Assembly: GCA_963516475.1 (NCBI GenBank)
Contig: CAUQBR010000002.1
Coordinates: 1-64,000 of the forward strand
Direction of reading: 5' to 3'
DNA: 64,000 nucleotides
Source of the DNA: JABCPE02 sp963516475
GTDB taxonomy: Bacteria > Bacteroidota > Bacteroidia > Flavobacteriales > Weeksellaceae
Position 1 is the stretch's first letter, and each line of letters begins with the position of its first letter. A program made the position numbers and the translations under genes. The notes beneath the pieces are model-generated. The model was not told where the DNA came from. It did not search any database and saw only the letters and a list, made by a program, of their open reading frames with translations. Of this stretch, positions 17,718-27,080 are shown piece after piece.

Positions 17718-18242
17718 CTATAACCTTCTTGCTGATTTTATCTTTTTTATACTTTTCTGATACAAACTGTCATCTTTCATTTTTTCATCTAAAAACTTAT
17801 TTATTTCATTTAAGTAATTAATAACTTTTCTATTTGTATTAGTTTCGGCATAACCCTCATAAATCGAGATTCTATGATTTTTACCAAACATTATGTATGC
17901 ACTATTTTTACTCGAAAATATTTCAGCTTCTTTCCATATGTCCATTTATATCATCAATATCATATTTGATATATAAACTATTTAAATAATCTATTTCCTT
18001 TTTTGACAAATTTATTTTTATTGTCGCCATATGTGGAAATTCAGAATACTCTAGACACTCTGGACACTCAAAATAATCATTAAATATATTAAAATGATTC
18101 ACTATCAATTTCTTATTTTCAAAATCAATTAAATATCCTTCTCCGTACATAACTGATAGTTTGTCATTAGGAGATAATACTATCTTTTTTCTGAACAAGA
18201 AAAAATCATAAAAAACAAAGACAAAATCAAAAGTTTTTTCAT
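17718..18242 (-). pseudogene. Frameshifted lipoprotein gene
   Basis: Three pieces in different frames add up to one protein. From an ATG at 18242 the frame reads a lipoprotein signal, MKKLLILSLFFMIFSCSEK, then stops. A second frame continues as KIVLSPNDKLSVMYGEGYLIDF and runs to about 17909. A third frame, starting MDIWKEAEIFSSKNSAY at 17945, completes the C-terminus. The first shift falls at a run of six A's (plus-strand T6 at 18185-18190); one extra A would restore the frame. The second shift lies near 17920-17950. The reconstructed product is about 175 residues and resembles small Chryseobacterium-type secreted hypotheticals. A sequencing indel at the homopolymer cannot be excluded. Confidence 0.6.
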
Positions 18243-18341
18243 AATCCAATTTATATAACTTGTAACAAATATATGAAAATATTAAACCAACTTGGGTTCA
18301 TTTTATAAAATGCTATTGCCTAAATAATCGATAATATTTTT

Positions 18342-18349
18342 TATCTTTG
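18342..18349 (+). promoter_or_regulatory. Candidate -7 box of ychF
   Basis: TATCTTTG is a full match to TAnnTTTG. It lies 49 bases before the ychF ATG. A TTG 23 bases upstream could be the -33 element. Confidence 0.55.
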
Positions 18350-18352
18350 CAG

Positions 18353-18394
18353 ATGGTAAAAACAAGGCATATCTGCCTTTTGAATAAAATATAA
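18353..18394 (+). other. Possible 13-codon leader ORF with hairpin before ychF
   Basis: An ATG three bases after the -7 box opens a 13-codon frame (MVKTRHICLLNKI) that ends four bases before the ychF start. A 6-bp hairpin (AAGGCA, loop TATC, TGCCTT) lies inside it at 18364-18379. Whether it is transcribed from its first base is unknown. Confidence 0.3.
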
Positions 18395-18398
18395 ATTT

Positions 18399-19490
18399 AT
18401 GAAATGTGGAATTGTGGGCTTGCCCAATGTAGGAAAATCTACCCTTTTTAATTGTTTGAGTAACGCTAAAGCACAGTCAGCAAACTATCCTTTCTGTACC
18501 ATAGAACCCAATGTAGGAACGGTTTCTGTGCCAGACCCTAGACTGTTCGAATTAGAAAAAATAGTAAAACCAGAGCGTGTCCTTCCTACCGTAGTAGAGA
18601 TTGTAGACATTGCAGGGCTGGTAAAAGGAGCGAGCAAGGGAGAAGGTCTTGGAAATCAGTTTCTTGCAAACATCCGTGAGTGTGATGCTATCATCCATAT
18701 GCTTAGATGTTTTGAAAACGGAAACATCGTCCATGTGGAAGGCTCTGTAGACCCGCTGAGAGACAAAGAAATCATAGATATAGAACTACAGCTCAAGGAC
18801 TTAGAAGTTCTTGGAAAGGCTATAGAAAAAGCTAAAAAACAAATAAAATCTGGTAAAAAAGAAGATGTCCAGACTTATGAAACTCTCGTAAAACTAAACG
18901 AGTTCATAGAAAGCGGAAAAAATGCAAGAGAATTCCCTGCGGATGATTTTGCTAAATCAATCATCGATGAAATTCATCTTTTGACTAAAAAACCTGTTCT
19001 CTATGTATGCAATGTAGATGAGGACTCTATCCGAAACGGAAACCCTTGGATTGCTAAAATAGAAGAGATGGCAGCTAAAGAAGGTTCTGATACTCTGGTG
19101 ATTGCAGCACAGATAGAAGCTGATATCAACGAGCTGGAAACCTATGAAGAACGCCAAATTTTCTTGGAAGAACTAGGGCTAAAAGAACCAGGTGTCAATC
19201 GTCTTATCCGCCAAGCTTATCATTTGCTAAAACTTCAGACCTATTTCACTGCTGGTGTGAAAGAAGTCCGAGCATGGACTATAGGCATCGGCTGGACTGC
19301 GCCACAGGCGGCTGGAGTGATTCACTCAGATTTTGAAAAAGGATTTATCCGCGCAGAAGTGATGAAATATGAAGATTTTATACACTATGGTTCTGAACTA
19401 AAAGTAAAAGAAGCAGGAAAACTCTCCGTAGAGGGTAAAGAATACATCGTACAAGATGGAGACATTATGCATTTTAGATTTAATGTTTAA
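18399..19490 (+). CDS. ychF: Redox-regulated ATPase YchF/OLA1 family
   Basis: This 363-residue Obg-family P-loop NTPase binds ATP in preference to GTP and associates with ribosomes. The G1 loop GLPNVGKST is at residues 7-15. The G4 position reads NVDE rather than NKxD, which is the family hallmark explaining ATP preference. The G3 region DIAGLVKGASKGEGLGNQFL and the C-terminal TGS domain with FEKGFIRAEVMKYEDF are intact. Its length is normal and it is monocistronic. Confidence 0.95.
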   Translation: MKCGIVGLPNVGKSTLFNCLSNAKAQSANYPFCTIEPNVGTVSVPDPRLFELEKIVKPERVLPTVVEIVDIAGLVKGASKGEGLGNQFLANIRECDAIIHMLRCFENGNIVHVEGSVDPLRDKEIIDIELQLKDLEVLGKAIEKAKKQIKSGKKEDVQTYETLVKLNEFIESGKNAREFPADDFAKSIIDEIHLLTKKPVLYVCNVDEDSIRNGNPWIAKIEEMAAKEGSDTLVIAAQIEADINELETYEERQIFLEELGLKEPGVNRLIRQAYHLLKLQTYFTAGVKEVRAWTIGIGWTAPQAAGVIHSDFEKGFIRAEVMKYEDFIHYGSELKVKEAGKLSVEGKEYIVQDGDIMHFRFNV

Positions 19491-19522
19491 ACATTTGAAT
19501 TTTTCTCATATTATTTTTAATT

Positions 19523-19559
19523 AAAAAGGTCAGTTGCACATTAGCAACTGACCTTTTTT
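19523..19559. terminator. Bidirectional terminator between ychF and the DUF58 gene
   Basis: A 15-bp stem (AAAAAGGTCAGTTGC and its complement) with a 6-base loop is followed by a T-run on both strands. Confidence 0.88.
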
Positions 19560-19560
19560 G

Positions 19561-20886
19561 TTATAAAATTCCTCTTGCTTTGATTTCCAAATATTTGTTT
19601 ATTACCTCTATATTTAGATTTTCTGGAAGCGTATAAACCGTGAATATTCCGTATTTTCTCAGCTCTTGGATAATTAGTTTTTTCTCAAACTCCAGCTTTT
19701 CAGCGATAATCTCATCATAGACTTCTTGAATATTTTCTGGCTTTTTATTCATTAAATCATTCAGTTCAGAATTTTTAAAAAATATAACTACCAAAAGGTG
19801 ATTTCTCGCGATACCACGCAGGTATTTCATTTGTCTATTAACGGCATCCAGCGTTTCAAAATTAGTGAAAAGCAGCACCAAACTCCTTTGGCTGATGGTG
19901 GTTTTCACATCTTGATAAAGTCGGCTGAAATCACTTTCATAAAAATTGGTTTTGATGTTATAAAGTGCCTCTGATATTTTTTTCAGCTGACCAGACTTTT
20001 GCTCCGCCTGAACCTTATTCTCTGTCTTTTGGGAAAAAGTCATCATCCCCGCTCGGTCGCTCTTCTTCAAAATGATATGCGAAAGCGCCATCACTGCATT
20101 TATGGAATAATCCAAGAGACTCAGCCCCTGGAAAGGCATCTGCATCGTCCTTCCTTTATCTATCAGCATATAGATTCTTTGGGATCTTTCATCTTGGTAC
20201 TGATTGACCATCAGCTTGTTAGCCTTAGAAGTAGCCTTCCAGTTGATACTCCTTATATCGTCTCCCTGCACATAATCCCGTATCTGCTCAAACTCCATCG
20301 TATGCCCCAGTTTTCTGATTTTTTTAATCCCTCCAAGCAAAAACTCGTTCTGAAGAGCCATCAGCTCATATTTACGAAGATGAACAAAAGAAGGATAACT
20401 CGGTAAAGAGGTTTCTTTCTGAAAAACAAATTTTCTAGAAACAAGACCAATAGGACTTTTAGCAAAAATATTCAGCCCTCCAAAGACATACTCTCCCCTT
20501 TCTTTCGGGATTAAAATATATTCAAAAAAGGAACTTCCCTGTGGCAAAATGGTCTTTTTTATCAAAAAATCCCTTTTTTGGAACTGGAATGGAATTTCAT
20601 CTATAATTTTCAAATCCACCCGAAATGGATAATTATTCTTAATGTCTATTTTCACGGAGTTCTCATCACCATTAGACAATTTTTCAGGCAAAATTCTTTG
20701 GGAATAGATTGCGTCTTTTTGGTTAAATAAAAGCAGTGAATCCACGATAAAAAGCATCGCTAAAAGACACAAAAGCCCATGAGCAAACCATGTAAGTTTT
20801 GGAAAGAAAAACGCCAAAACATAGCACAGCCCTACCCCTGTCAGAATATGAAAAAATCTATGATTGATATAAAAACGCTTCCACAT
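19561..20886 (-). CDS. DUF58 domain protein with von Willebrand-like fold
   Basis: This 441-residue protein has two N-terminal transmembrane helices (about residues 12-52) and a large cytoplasmic or periplasmic part. The DUF58 signature is clear: FEQIRDYVQGDDIRSINWKATSK near residue 200, then a vWA-like region with MLIDKGRTM. DUF58 proteins usually accompany MoxR ATPases and vWA/BatA proteins, but none are next to this gene here. It follows the DUF368 gene by 15 bp on the same strand, so the two are likely co-transcribed. Function is not established. Confidence 0.85.
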   Translation of the reverse strand: MWKRFYINHRFFHILTGVGLCYVLAFFFPKLTWFAHGLLCLLAMLFIVDSLLLFNQKDAIYSQRILPEKLSNGDENSVKIDIKNNYPFRVDLKIIDEIPFQFQKRDFLIKKTILPQGSSFFEYILIPKERGEYVFGGLNIFAKSPIGLVSRKFVFQKETSLPSYPSFVHLRKYELMALQNEFLLGGIKKIRKLGHTMEFEQIRDYVQGDDIRSINWKATSKANKLMVNQYQDERSQRIYMLIDKGRTMQMPFQGLSLLDYSINAVMALSHIILKKSDRAGMMTFSQKTENKVQAEQKSGQLKKISEALYNIKTNFYESDFSRLYQDVKTTISQRSLVLLFTNFETLDAVNRQMKYLRGIARNHLLVVIFFKNSELNDLMNKKPENIQEVYDEIIAEKLEFEKKLIIQELRKYGIFTVYTLPENLNIEVINKYLEIKARGIL

Positions 20887-20901
20887 ATCTTTTCTTGCCG
20901 A

Positions 20902-21828
20902 TTATTTATTTTGCATTTTTGATGCCCATTTTTCAATTCCATAAATCAAAATAAACCCCGCAAAAGCTAGCCCCACAGCCAATAAAATCTGAGGTTCTCC
21001 AGCAAAATCCGAAGGGTGCACGCTCTTTTCCAGCAAAATAATTTCCTTCCCATGAGCATCTATTTCCTTATCCAAAACCTCTTTCCATGGCCATACTTTA
21101 TTCAAAGAACCGATGATAAAGCCCGTAAGCCCTGCCATCGTAGTGTTTTTCTTATGTTCAAAAAGCCATTTCAGAGCCTTGGAAAAACTCAAAATTCCTG
21201 TCACTGCTCCCAGCCCTACAATGGACAATACTTTCAAATCAAAAGTATCCAGCGCATTCAGTACCGTATGATAAGCCCCTAAAAGCACCAAAATAAACGC
21301 CCCCGAAATCCCTGGTAAAATCATCGCACAAATAGCCAAAGCTCCTGCAAAGAACAAGAAAATATACCCGTTATTATTTACCAGTGGAGGAATAACCGTG
21401 ATGTAATACGCTGTAAATGCAGCTATTACAATAGCAATAACTGCTGGAGCATCCCATTTCTTGATATCTTTCCACAGAAAAAGAACACTCGCCATCATCA
21501 GCCCAAAAAAGAAAGACCAAACCGCTATTGGATGTGTTTCCAGAAGGTATTTGATGCCTTTCGCTAGGGACAAAATACTAATTCCTATCCCTAAAAATAA
21601 AGCCACAAAAAAATTGCCATTGATGTATTCCCATGTTGATTTTACCCCTTCTTTTCTTAAAATTTTTACTACTATAAAATTGATTTTATTGATAGAATCT
21701 ATAAGCTCTTGGTAAATCCCTGATATGAAAGCAATAGTCCCCCCAGAAACCCCAGGCACCACATCAGCAGCTCCCATAGCCACACCGCGAAGTGTAATGA
21801 ATAGATAATCCTTCAAAGTCCTTTTCAT
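20902..21828 (-). CDS. DUF368 family membrane protein, likely undecaprenyl-phosphate translocase (PopT type)
   Basis: This 308-residue protein has about eight to nine membrane segments and the DUF368 signature GAADVVPGVSGGTIAFI near residue 20, with a second copy-like segment ICAMILPGISGAFILVLLG near residue 170. DUF368 members (PopT) have been linked to recycling undecaprenyl phosphate across the inner membrane for cell-wall and glycan assembly. The assignment to that role is by family only. It is the first gene of a probable two-gene unit with the DUF58 gene. Confidence 0.82.
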   Translation of the reverse strand: MKRTLKDYLFITLRGVAMGAADVVPGVSGGTIAFISGIYQELIDSINKINFIVVKILRKEGVKSTWEYINGNFFVALFLGIGISILSLAKGIKYLLETHPIAVWSFFFGLMMASVLFLWKDIKKWDAPAVIAIVIAAFTAYYITVIPPLVNNNGYIFLFFAGALAICAMILPGISGAFILVLLGAYHTVLNALDTFDLKVLSIVGLGAVTGILSFSKALKWLFEHKKNTTMAGLTGFIIGSLNKVWPWKEVLDKEIDAHGKEIILLEKSVHPSDFAGEPQILLAVGLAFAGFILIYGIEKWASKMQNK

Positions 21829-21845
21829 AAAATTCTTATATGCTA

Positions 21846-21853
21846 CAAAAATA
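21846..21853 (-). promoter_or_regulatory. Candidate -7 box of the DUF368 gene
   Basis: On the minus strand the bases read TATTTTTG, matching TAnnTTTG, 17 bases upstream of the start codon. Confidence 0.45.
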
Positions 21854-21919
21854 CATTATTTTGGTGTAAATCTGCGAAAGAATATTCCGTTTTTTACTCA
21901 TCAAAACCTTCAAAAACAA

Positions 21920-21948
21920 AAAAGCCTGACAAAATTTGTCAAGCTTTT
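21920..21948 (-). terminator. Terminator of the M1 aminopeptidase gene
   Basis: A hairpin (AAAAGC, bulged C, TGACAAA / TTTGTCA, AGCTTTT) lies just past the stop and ends in a T-rich run on the minus strand. Confidence 0.75.
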
Positions 21949-21955
21949 CGGGTTT

Positions 21956-24472
21956 TTATTTATAAAGTTCTAGTGTTTCTGTCAGTAACTTTATTTGCTG
22001 GTTGATGCTCTCGCTTTTTGGATTTGCTCTTAGTAATTCTGTTTTCTTAGCAAGTCCATTCTCAAGCATCTGCACTATCATCATTTTCACATTTGGATTA
22101 TCTGGAATTTCAGATTTTACTTGTTTCAAAATCTTTGCAACTCCAGCCGTAGCCTTTGTGTTATCAGATTCCATTATCCAGTTGAACCCTTTTTCAGCCG
22201 TAGCTCCTGCTTTTTCATCTTGAAATTTCAGGAATGGATAAAATGCCACCACTCTTCCTATGTAAGGCATCTGCGACACGATTTTGTTATCCACGATTGT
22301 AGGCAACAGCTGTGTAATGGTTTCTTCTGATGCTTTGGATAAATCCACCTTGTCCGCAAGGGCTTTTACTCTCTCTGAATCTGTCACAGAAATCGCAGAT
22401 AGAGAGGCTGCTTTCACTGCGTTTGACACAGAGCTGATTCCCTTTTCGTAGATTGGCAGGTATTTTTTGTTTTTAGTCGTAGCCAATGCTTTGATTGCTG
22501 CCGCCTGAACCAATGTTTTAGGGTCTTTCTGAGCTAATTTTTCTACTTCTGAAAGAGCCAGTTTCGCCTGTTCTGGCTTAGATAAATCTAATCCTCCAAG
22601 CGCCTGAATTCTCAATCTGAAAAACGGATCTTTCAATGCAGATACCAATGTTTTCACAGAAGTGATGTTATTATTTTTCTTTGCATTTTCAGCGGCATTC
22701 TTCAATGCTAAATGTTTGCTCTTAAACTCCTTAGTTTTAGCATATTGCAGAGTGTATTGTTCAGGAGTTTTAGTATCATTGATTTCTCCCAATAGAAGCC
22801 CGTCTGCATCTACATTGATAAGGTCTGGATTTTTCGTTGTGCTGAATGTAAAATCATTCTTCGCTTTAGCATCTACCCACACTTTTTCTCTTCTTACTTT
22901 TCCGTTTTCGTGGATATCTATGGTAAGCGGAAACTCAAAATATTGGTCTTGAGTTTGGTTAATCGTTACCACAGTTTGTTTTTTCACTGGTTCGTAAGAA
23001 TATTTTACATCTAATTTAGGGTTTCCGCTGTTAAAATACCACTGATTAAAGAACCAGTTAAGGTCTTTTCCAGAAACTTTTTCTAAAGATAGTCTCAGCT
23101 GGTGAGCCTCTCCTGTTCCGTATTCATAGGTTTTCAAATAATCAGAAAGCCCTTCAAAGAATGCTTCATCACCAAGATAATTTCTCAACATGTGAAGAAT
23201 TCCGCCTCCTTTGTTATAAGATACGCTGTCAAACATATCCTCACGGCTCTTATAATCAAATCTCACCAAATGTTTGTTATAATTCAGCGGATTATGAATA
23301 TATGCCGAAATATCATTCATTAAATGATAATCTGCTGCATCTTTTCCGTATTTGTATTCATTCCAAAGGTATTCAGAATAATTCGCAAAAGACTCATTTA
23401 CAGTAAGGTTAGACCAGCTTTCAGCAGTTACCAAATCTCCAAACCAGTGGTGGAACAGCTCGTGAGCAATCACAGGTTCCCAAGTGTTCTCATCTACAAG
23501 GTCGCCTTCCTTTAAGTTCGCATATTCTCCGTGGATTACAGCGGTTGTATTCTCCATCGCACCACTTACATAGTCTCTCCCTACCAGCTGTGCGTATTTT
23601 TGCCAAGGATATTCATATTTTAGTTTTTTAGAGAAGAAATCCAGCATTTCTGGTGTCATCCCGAATATCTGTCTTGCATAAGGCTCATATTCCTTTTCTA
23701 CATAGTAATCTACTGCGATGTTTTTCCATTTATCCTTTACTATCGCATACTCTCCCACTCCCATAAAGAATAGGTATGGAGCGTGTTTTTTATCCATCAC
23801 CCAGTAGTCAGTTCTCAGTCCTCCATTTTCTTTGGTAGAAGATTTCAAAATACCATTAGAAAGAGTAACGAATTTATCTGGAACCGTCATATAGAGCTCC
23901 TGCGTAGTCTTTTGGTTTGGTTTGTCTATCGTAGGGAACCACACAGAGTTAGACTCTGTTTCACCTTGTGTCCATATCTGAGTTGGCTTGTCTGGGTCTT
24001 TTCCTTGAGCATTGATGAAATAAAGCCCTTTAGCAGAGTTAATTGCTGCACTTCCTTTTCCTTTATGCTCGTTCGGGCGTGCCGTATATTTGATATAAAC
24101 AGTGTAGTCCTGCCCTTTTTGATATTGTTTATCAAGATTTATTCTCAACAAATCATCTGAATAAGTATATTTCAAAGGTTTTTTAGAACCATTTTTATCC
24201 AAAGCTATTTCGTGGATAAGCATTGCTTTGGCATTAAGCACCAAAGAATCTGATGCATAGAAATGCGGCGATGCAGTAAGCCACTCCTCACCATGCATTT
24301 GCTCTTTTTCAAAGTCAAATTTCACCTTTAATTTGGTGTGTTTCAGTTCTGTAGTCTTGTTGTGAGTTGCTCTATATGGAGCATTTCTACCAGAAGTTTC
24401 GGTCTGTGCAAGGGCAAAATTACTTCCTAAAATTGCTCCAAGCATCATCGCTGAGAATAAAATCTTTTTCAT
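21956..24472 (-). CDS. Secreted M1 family zinc aminopeptidase
   Basis: This 838-residue exported metallopeptidase has a signal peptide (residues 1-22, ending FALAQ), the substrate-recognition motif GAMEN at 304-308, and the zinc site HELFH at 337-341 with the third ligand Glu360. The catalytic Glu is 338. The C-terminal 250 residues are rich in helical Ala/Lys repeats of HEAT type. It should trim N-terminal residues from peptides in the periplasm. It is monocistronic, and all catalytic residues are present. Confidence 0.92.
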   Translation of the reverse strand: MKKILFSAMMLGAILGSNFALAQTETSGRNAPYRATHNKTTELKHTKLKVKFDFEKEQMHGEEWLTASPHFYASDSLVLNAKAMLIHEIALDKNGSKKPLKYTYSDDLLRINLDKQYQKGQDYTVYIKYTARPNEHKGKGSAAINSAKGLYFINAQGKDPDKPTQIWTQGETESNSVWFPTIDKPNQKTTQELYMTVPDKFVTLSNGILKSSTKENGGLRTDYWVMDKKHAPYLFFMGVGEYAIVKDKWKNIAVDYYVEKEYEPYARQIFGMTPEMLDFFSKKLKYEYPWQKYAQLVGRDYVSGAMENTTAVIHGEYANLKEGDLVDENTWEPVIAHELFHHWFGDLVTAESWSNLTVNESFANYSEYLWNEYKYGKDAADYHLMNDISAYIHNPLNYNKHLVRFDYKSREDMFDSVSYNKGGGILHMLRNYLGDEAFFEGLSDYLKTYEYGTGEAHQLRLSLEKVSGKDLNWFFNQWYFNSGNPKLDVKYSYEPVKKQTVVTINQTQDQYFEFPLTIDIHENGKVRREKVWVDAKAKNDFTFSTTKNPDLINVDADGLLLGEINDTKTPEQYTLQYAKTKEFKSKHLALKNAAENAKKNNNITSVKTLVSALKDPFFRLRIQALGGLDLSKPEQAKLALSEVEKLAQKDPKTLVQAAAIKALATTKNKKYLPIYEKGISSVSNAVKAASLSAISVTDSERVKALADKVDLSKASEETITQLLPTIVDNKIVSQMPYIGRVVAFYPFLKFQDEKAGATAEKGFNWIMESDNTKATAGVAKILKQVKSEIPDNPNVKMMIVQMLENGLAKKTELLRANPKSESINQQIKLLTETLELYK

Positions 24473-24501
24473 TGTTAAAATTTCTATTTTTTGTTATCTT
24501 T

Positions 24502-25236
24502 TTAGTTATAATATTCTATGGTTCTCTCGCTTATCATAAGTGGTTTATTCTCTGATATCGTTATTTTTTCTATCCAGTTTTTATTATCATCATATTTATA
24601 GCGATATTTCAGAACAGTGTCATCGGATTTCTTTTTGACCATATCATTGTATCTGTTATACCTGTATCGCGCTTGGTCTATTTTTTCTCCTTTTTCGTTA
24701 AATACGATATCTCTGACTTTGTTTCCCTTTTTATCATACTCAAAAACAAATCTTCTGTACCGCGGTTCTACATTGATATTATTGTATATATGCTCTATTC
24801 TGTATCCTTTATCGTTATATTTGTAGTATGATTTGGTAAGTACATTTCCGTTTTCATCAGAATAGGTAGTTTCTATTATATTTCCCTTGTCATCATACTT
24901 ATCCTCAAATCCGTTAGGATTTTTATAAATTTTTATTCTTTCGCGAAGTATATCATTTTTCGGCAGGCGGATAACCTCCGTTACATTATCATTTGCATCA
25001 TAATATATGACTTCTTCGCCCTCGCCAGAGGAGTTGTATGTCGTTTTTCTATTTTCAAAATTAGAGATAATCTCTCCTTTTATGATGTTATTTTTATTGT
25101 CCTTGGCTGTCAGGAACATGGTTACCTTTGTAGATTTTACTTTCTGTTTTAGGTTATCTCTGTCCCAGTCTGTTTTTACCTGCCCAAAAGCATATCCAGC
25201 AGTCAGTAGCAAAGCTGATATTAGTATTTTGTTCAT
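24502..25236 (-). CDS. Secreted YD-repeat-like hypothetical protein
   Basis: This 244-residue protein has a signal peptide (MNKILISALLLTAGYAFGQ). The mature part is a string of short Tyr-Asp repeats such as YYDANDNVTEV, KYDDKGNIIETTYSDENGN and YEYDKKGNKVRD, as in RHS/YD proteins, but too short for a toxin-delivery RHS protein. It probably folds as a small beta structure at the cell surface or in the periplasm. It lies between thyA and the M1 peptidase on the same strand, with gaps of 29 to 39 bp. The function is unknown. Confidence 0.7.
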   Translation of the reverse strand: MNKILISALLLTAGYAFGQVKTDWDRDNLKQKVKSTKVTMFLTAKDNKNNIIKGEIISNFENRKTTYNSSGEGEEVIYYDANDNVTEVIRLPKNDILRERIKIYKNPNGFEDKYDDKGNIIETTYSDENGNVLTKSYYKYNDKGYRIEHIYNNINVEPRYRRFVFEYDKKGNKVRDIVFNEKGEKIDQARYRYNRYNDMVKKKSDDTVLKYRYKYDDNKNWIEKITISENKPLMISERTIEYYN

Positions 25237-25275
25237 TTGTTTATGTGTTTCTATTTTAGTTTAATTATTTCTATT

Positions 25276-26070
25276 TTAAATCGCCACAGGAGCTTTTATC
25301 CCTGGGTGTGGGTCATAGTTTTCTAGTGTAAAATCATTAAAATCAAAATCAAAAATATTTTTGATTTCTGGATTAAGTTTCATCGTCGGTAAAGATTTTG
25401 GCTCTCGGGAAAGCTGTTTTTCCACCTGCTCAAAATGATTATTATAAATATGCACATCACCAAAAGTATGCACATACTCACCAACTTCCAAATCACAAAC
25501 TTGAGCTACCATCATCAGCAGAAGAGCATAGCTGGCAATGTTAAACGGCACGCCTAGAAACACATCTGCACTCCTCTGATAGAGCTGTAATGACAGCTTT
25601 TCATCTGCTACATAAAACTGAAACATCGCATGACAAGGAGCCAGTGCCATTTTTGGCAACTCTGCTACATTCCACGCAGATACGATGAGCCTTCGGCTAT
25701 CAGGATTTTTCTTGATTTGGTCTATCACTTCGCTGATTTGGTCTATCACCTTCCCATCTGCTCCGTACCAACTTCTCCACTGGGCGCCATACACAGGCCC
25801 AAGATTTCCCTCTGCATCTGCCCATTCATCCCAAATCGTGACACCATTTTCCTGAAGATACTTCACATTCGTATCTCCTTTTAAAAACCAAAGAAGCTCG
25901 TAGATAATGGATTTAAGGTGAACTTTCTTAGTGGTTACCAGCGGAAATCCTTTGCTCAAATCATATCTCAGCTGATACCCAAACACACTCCGCGTTCCCG
26001 TACCCGTTCTATCCGTTTTATCTGTTCCGTTTTCTTTTATATATCGTAATAAATCTAAATAATTTTGCAT
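25276..26070 (-). CDS. thyA: Thymidylate synthase
   Basis: This 264-residue enzyme converts dUMP to dTMP using methylene-tetrahydrofolate. The catalytic cysteine lies in LAPCHAMFQFY (Cys146, the same number as in E. coli). The folate/dUMP-binding segments RSADVFLGVPFNIASY and the C-terminal HPGIKAPVAI, ending in the conserved terminal residues, are intact. It has a well-formed promoter and shares a short divergent gap with the GH25 gene. Confidence 0.96.
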   Translation of the reverse strand: MQNYLDLLRYIKENGTDKTDRTGTGTRSVFGYQLRYDLSKGFPLVTTKKVHLKSIIYELLWFLKGDTNVKYLQENGVTIWDEWADAEGNLGPVYGAQWRSWYGADGKVIDQISEVIDQIKKNPDSRRLIVSAWNVAELPKMALAPCHAMFQFYVADEKLSLQLYQRSADVFLGVPFNIASYALLLMMVAQVCDLEVGEYVHTFGDVHIYNNHFEQVEKQLSREPKSLPTMKLNPEIKNIFDFDFNDFTLENYDPHPGIKAPVAI

Positions 26071-26090
26071 TTATTCTTTCAAAATGTCCA

Positions 26091-26120
26091 CAAATATAAC
26101 TAAATTTCATAGAAAGGCAA
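26091..26120 (-). promoter_or_regulatory. Promoter of thyA
   Basis: On the minus strand TTG at 26120-26118 is followed after 19 bases by TATATTTG at 26098-26091. This is a full Bacteroidetes -33/-7 pair, and transcription would start about 15 bases before the thyA ATG. Confidence 0.6.
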
Positions 26121-26130
26121 GGATTTTTTT

Positions 26131-26138
26131 TAAATTTG
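26131..26138 (+). promoter_or_regulatory. Candidate -7 box abutting the GH25 start codon
   Basis: TAAATTTG matches TAnnTTTG and ends only four bases before the GH25 ATG. If used, transcription would begin at or next to the start codon, giving a leaderless mRNA. Confidence 0.4.
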
Positions 26139-26142
26139 CAAA

Positions 26143-26997
26143 ATGGCAAAACGAAAGAGAAAAAAATCTAAATCTAAGATTAAAAAAAATAAAAACCGCT
26201 CATATCTGTTTATTTCCCTTGGGCTGTTTTTTTTATTGGCTGTCGGGCTTGTTGCATTACTGAAAAAAAATCAGATAATGTACTATTATACAATGTATTT
26301 CGGCGAAAAACAAGCACCAAAACTGACCAACTCACCTTTTGAAACGCAGAGAATCAATAAAATTATAAAAAACTATTCAGACAAAACATTTGGACTTGAC
26401 ATATCGCATTACCAAGAGCGGGAGCACATCAACTGGGAAAAACTGACTATCTCAAATGGCGCTATTCCCTTAGAATTCATTATATTACGAGCCACTATGG
26501 GCAGCGATGGAAAGGACAAACACTTTGCCCACTACTGGGAAAAAGCTAAAAACCACGGGCTTACCCGCGGCGCCTATCATTTCTATCGTCCAGATGAAGA
26601 CCCTGTCACTCAGGCAGATTCATATATTAGGAGCGTAAATCTCTCTTCTGGCGATATGAGACCTGTTTTAGATGTAGAAAAACTACCAAAAACCAAATCC
26701 AAAGAACAATTCATAAAAGACCTTCATATTTGGATAGATATAATAGAAAAACACTATGGCAAAAAACCTATTCTCTACACATACTACCATTTTTATAAAG
26801 ACTATCTGAAAGGACAATTTGATGAATTTCCTCTCTGGATGGCAAACTACAATGATGTTCCCCAGCCCTCCGATACCGACCCTTGGAAAATATGGCAATT
26901 TACAGAAAACGGAATATCAGACGGCATAGAAACCAAAATAGACCTTAATGTCTATAATGGAAATATCTGGGAAATGAGAGAACTTTTAATAGATTAA
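26143..26997 (+). CDS. Membrane-anchored GH25 lysozyme-like protein
   Basis: This 284-residue protein has a very basic N-terminus (about 20 Lys/Arg-rich residues), one membrane helix (about residues 23-42) and a GH25 domain. Family landmarks are GLDISHYQ near residue 85 (catalytic Asp), FIILRATMG, GAYHFYRPDEDP, the DVEKLP segment supplying Asp and Glu, and KIWQFTENG near the end. It likely cuts the MurNAc-GlcNAc bond of peptidoglycan from the periplasmic side while tethered to the inner membrane. It is transcribed divergently from thyA. Confidence 0.87.
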   Translation: MAKRKRKKSKSKIKKNKNRSYLFISLGLFFLLAVGLVALLKKNQIMYYYTMYFGEKQAPKLTNSPFETQRINKIIKNYSDKTFGLDISHYQEREHINWEKLTISNGAIPLEFIILRATMGSDGKDKHFAHYWEKAKNHGLTRGAYHFYRPDEDPVTQADSYIRSVNLSSGDMRPVLDVEKLPKTKSKEQFIKDLHIWIDIIEKHYGKKPILYTYYHFYKDYLKGQFDEFPLWMANYNDVPQPSDTDPWKIWQFTENGISDGIETKIDLNVYNGNIWEMRELLID

Positions 26998-27050
26998 ACA
27001 TTTTATTTAAGTCTGGTTTCTTTATAATTTAATTTTATCTAAAAATAAAA

Positions 27051-27072
27051 AATCCTGCCCAAAAGCAGGATT
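27051..27072. terminator. Bidirectional terminator after the GH25 gene
   Basis: An AATCCTGC / GCAGGATT stem with a 6-base loop lies between two converging genes, with A-rich and T-rich flanks. Confidence 0.8.
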
Positions 27073-27080
27073 CTTATTTA

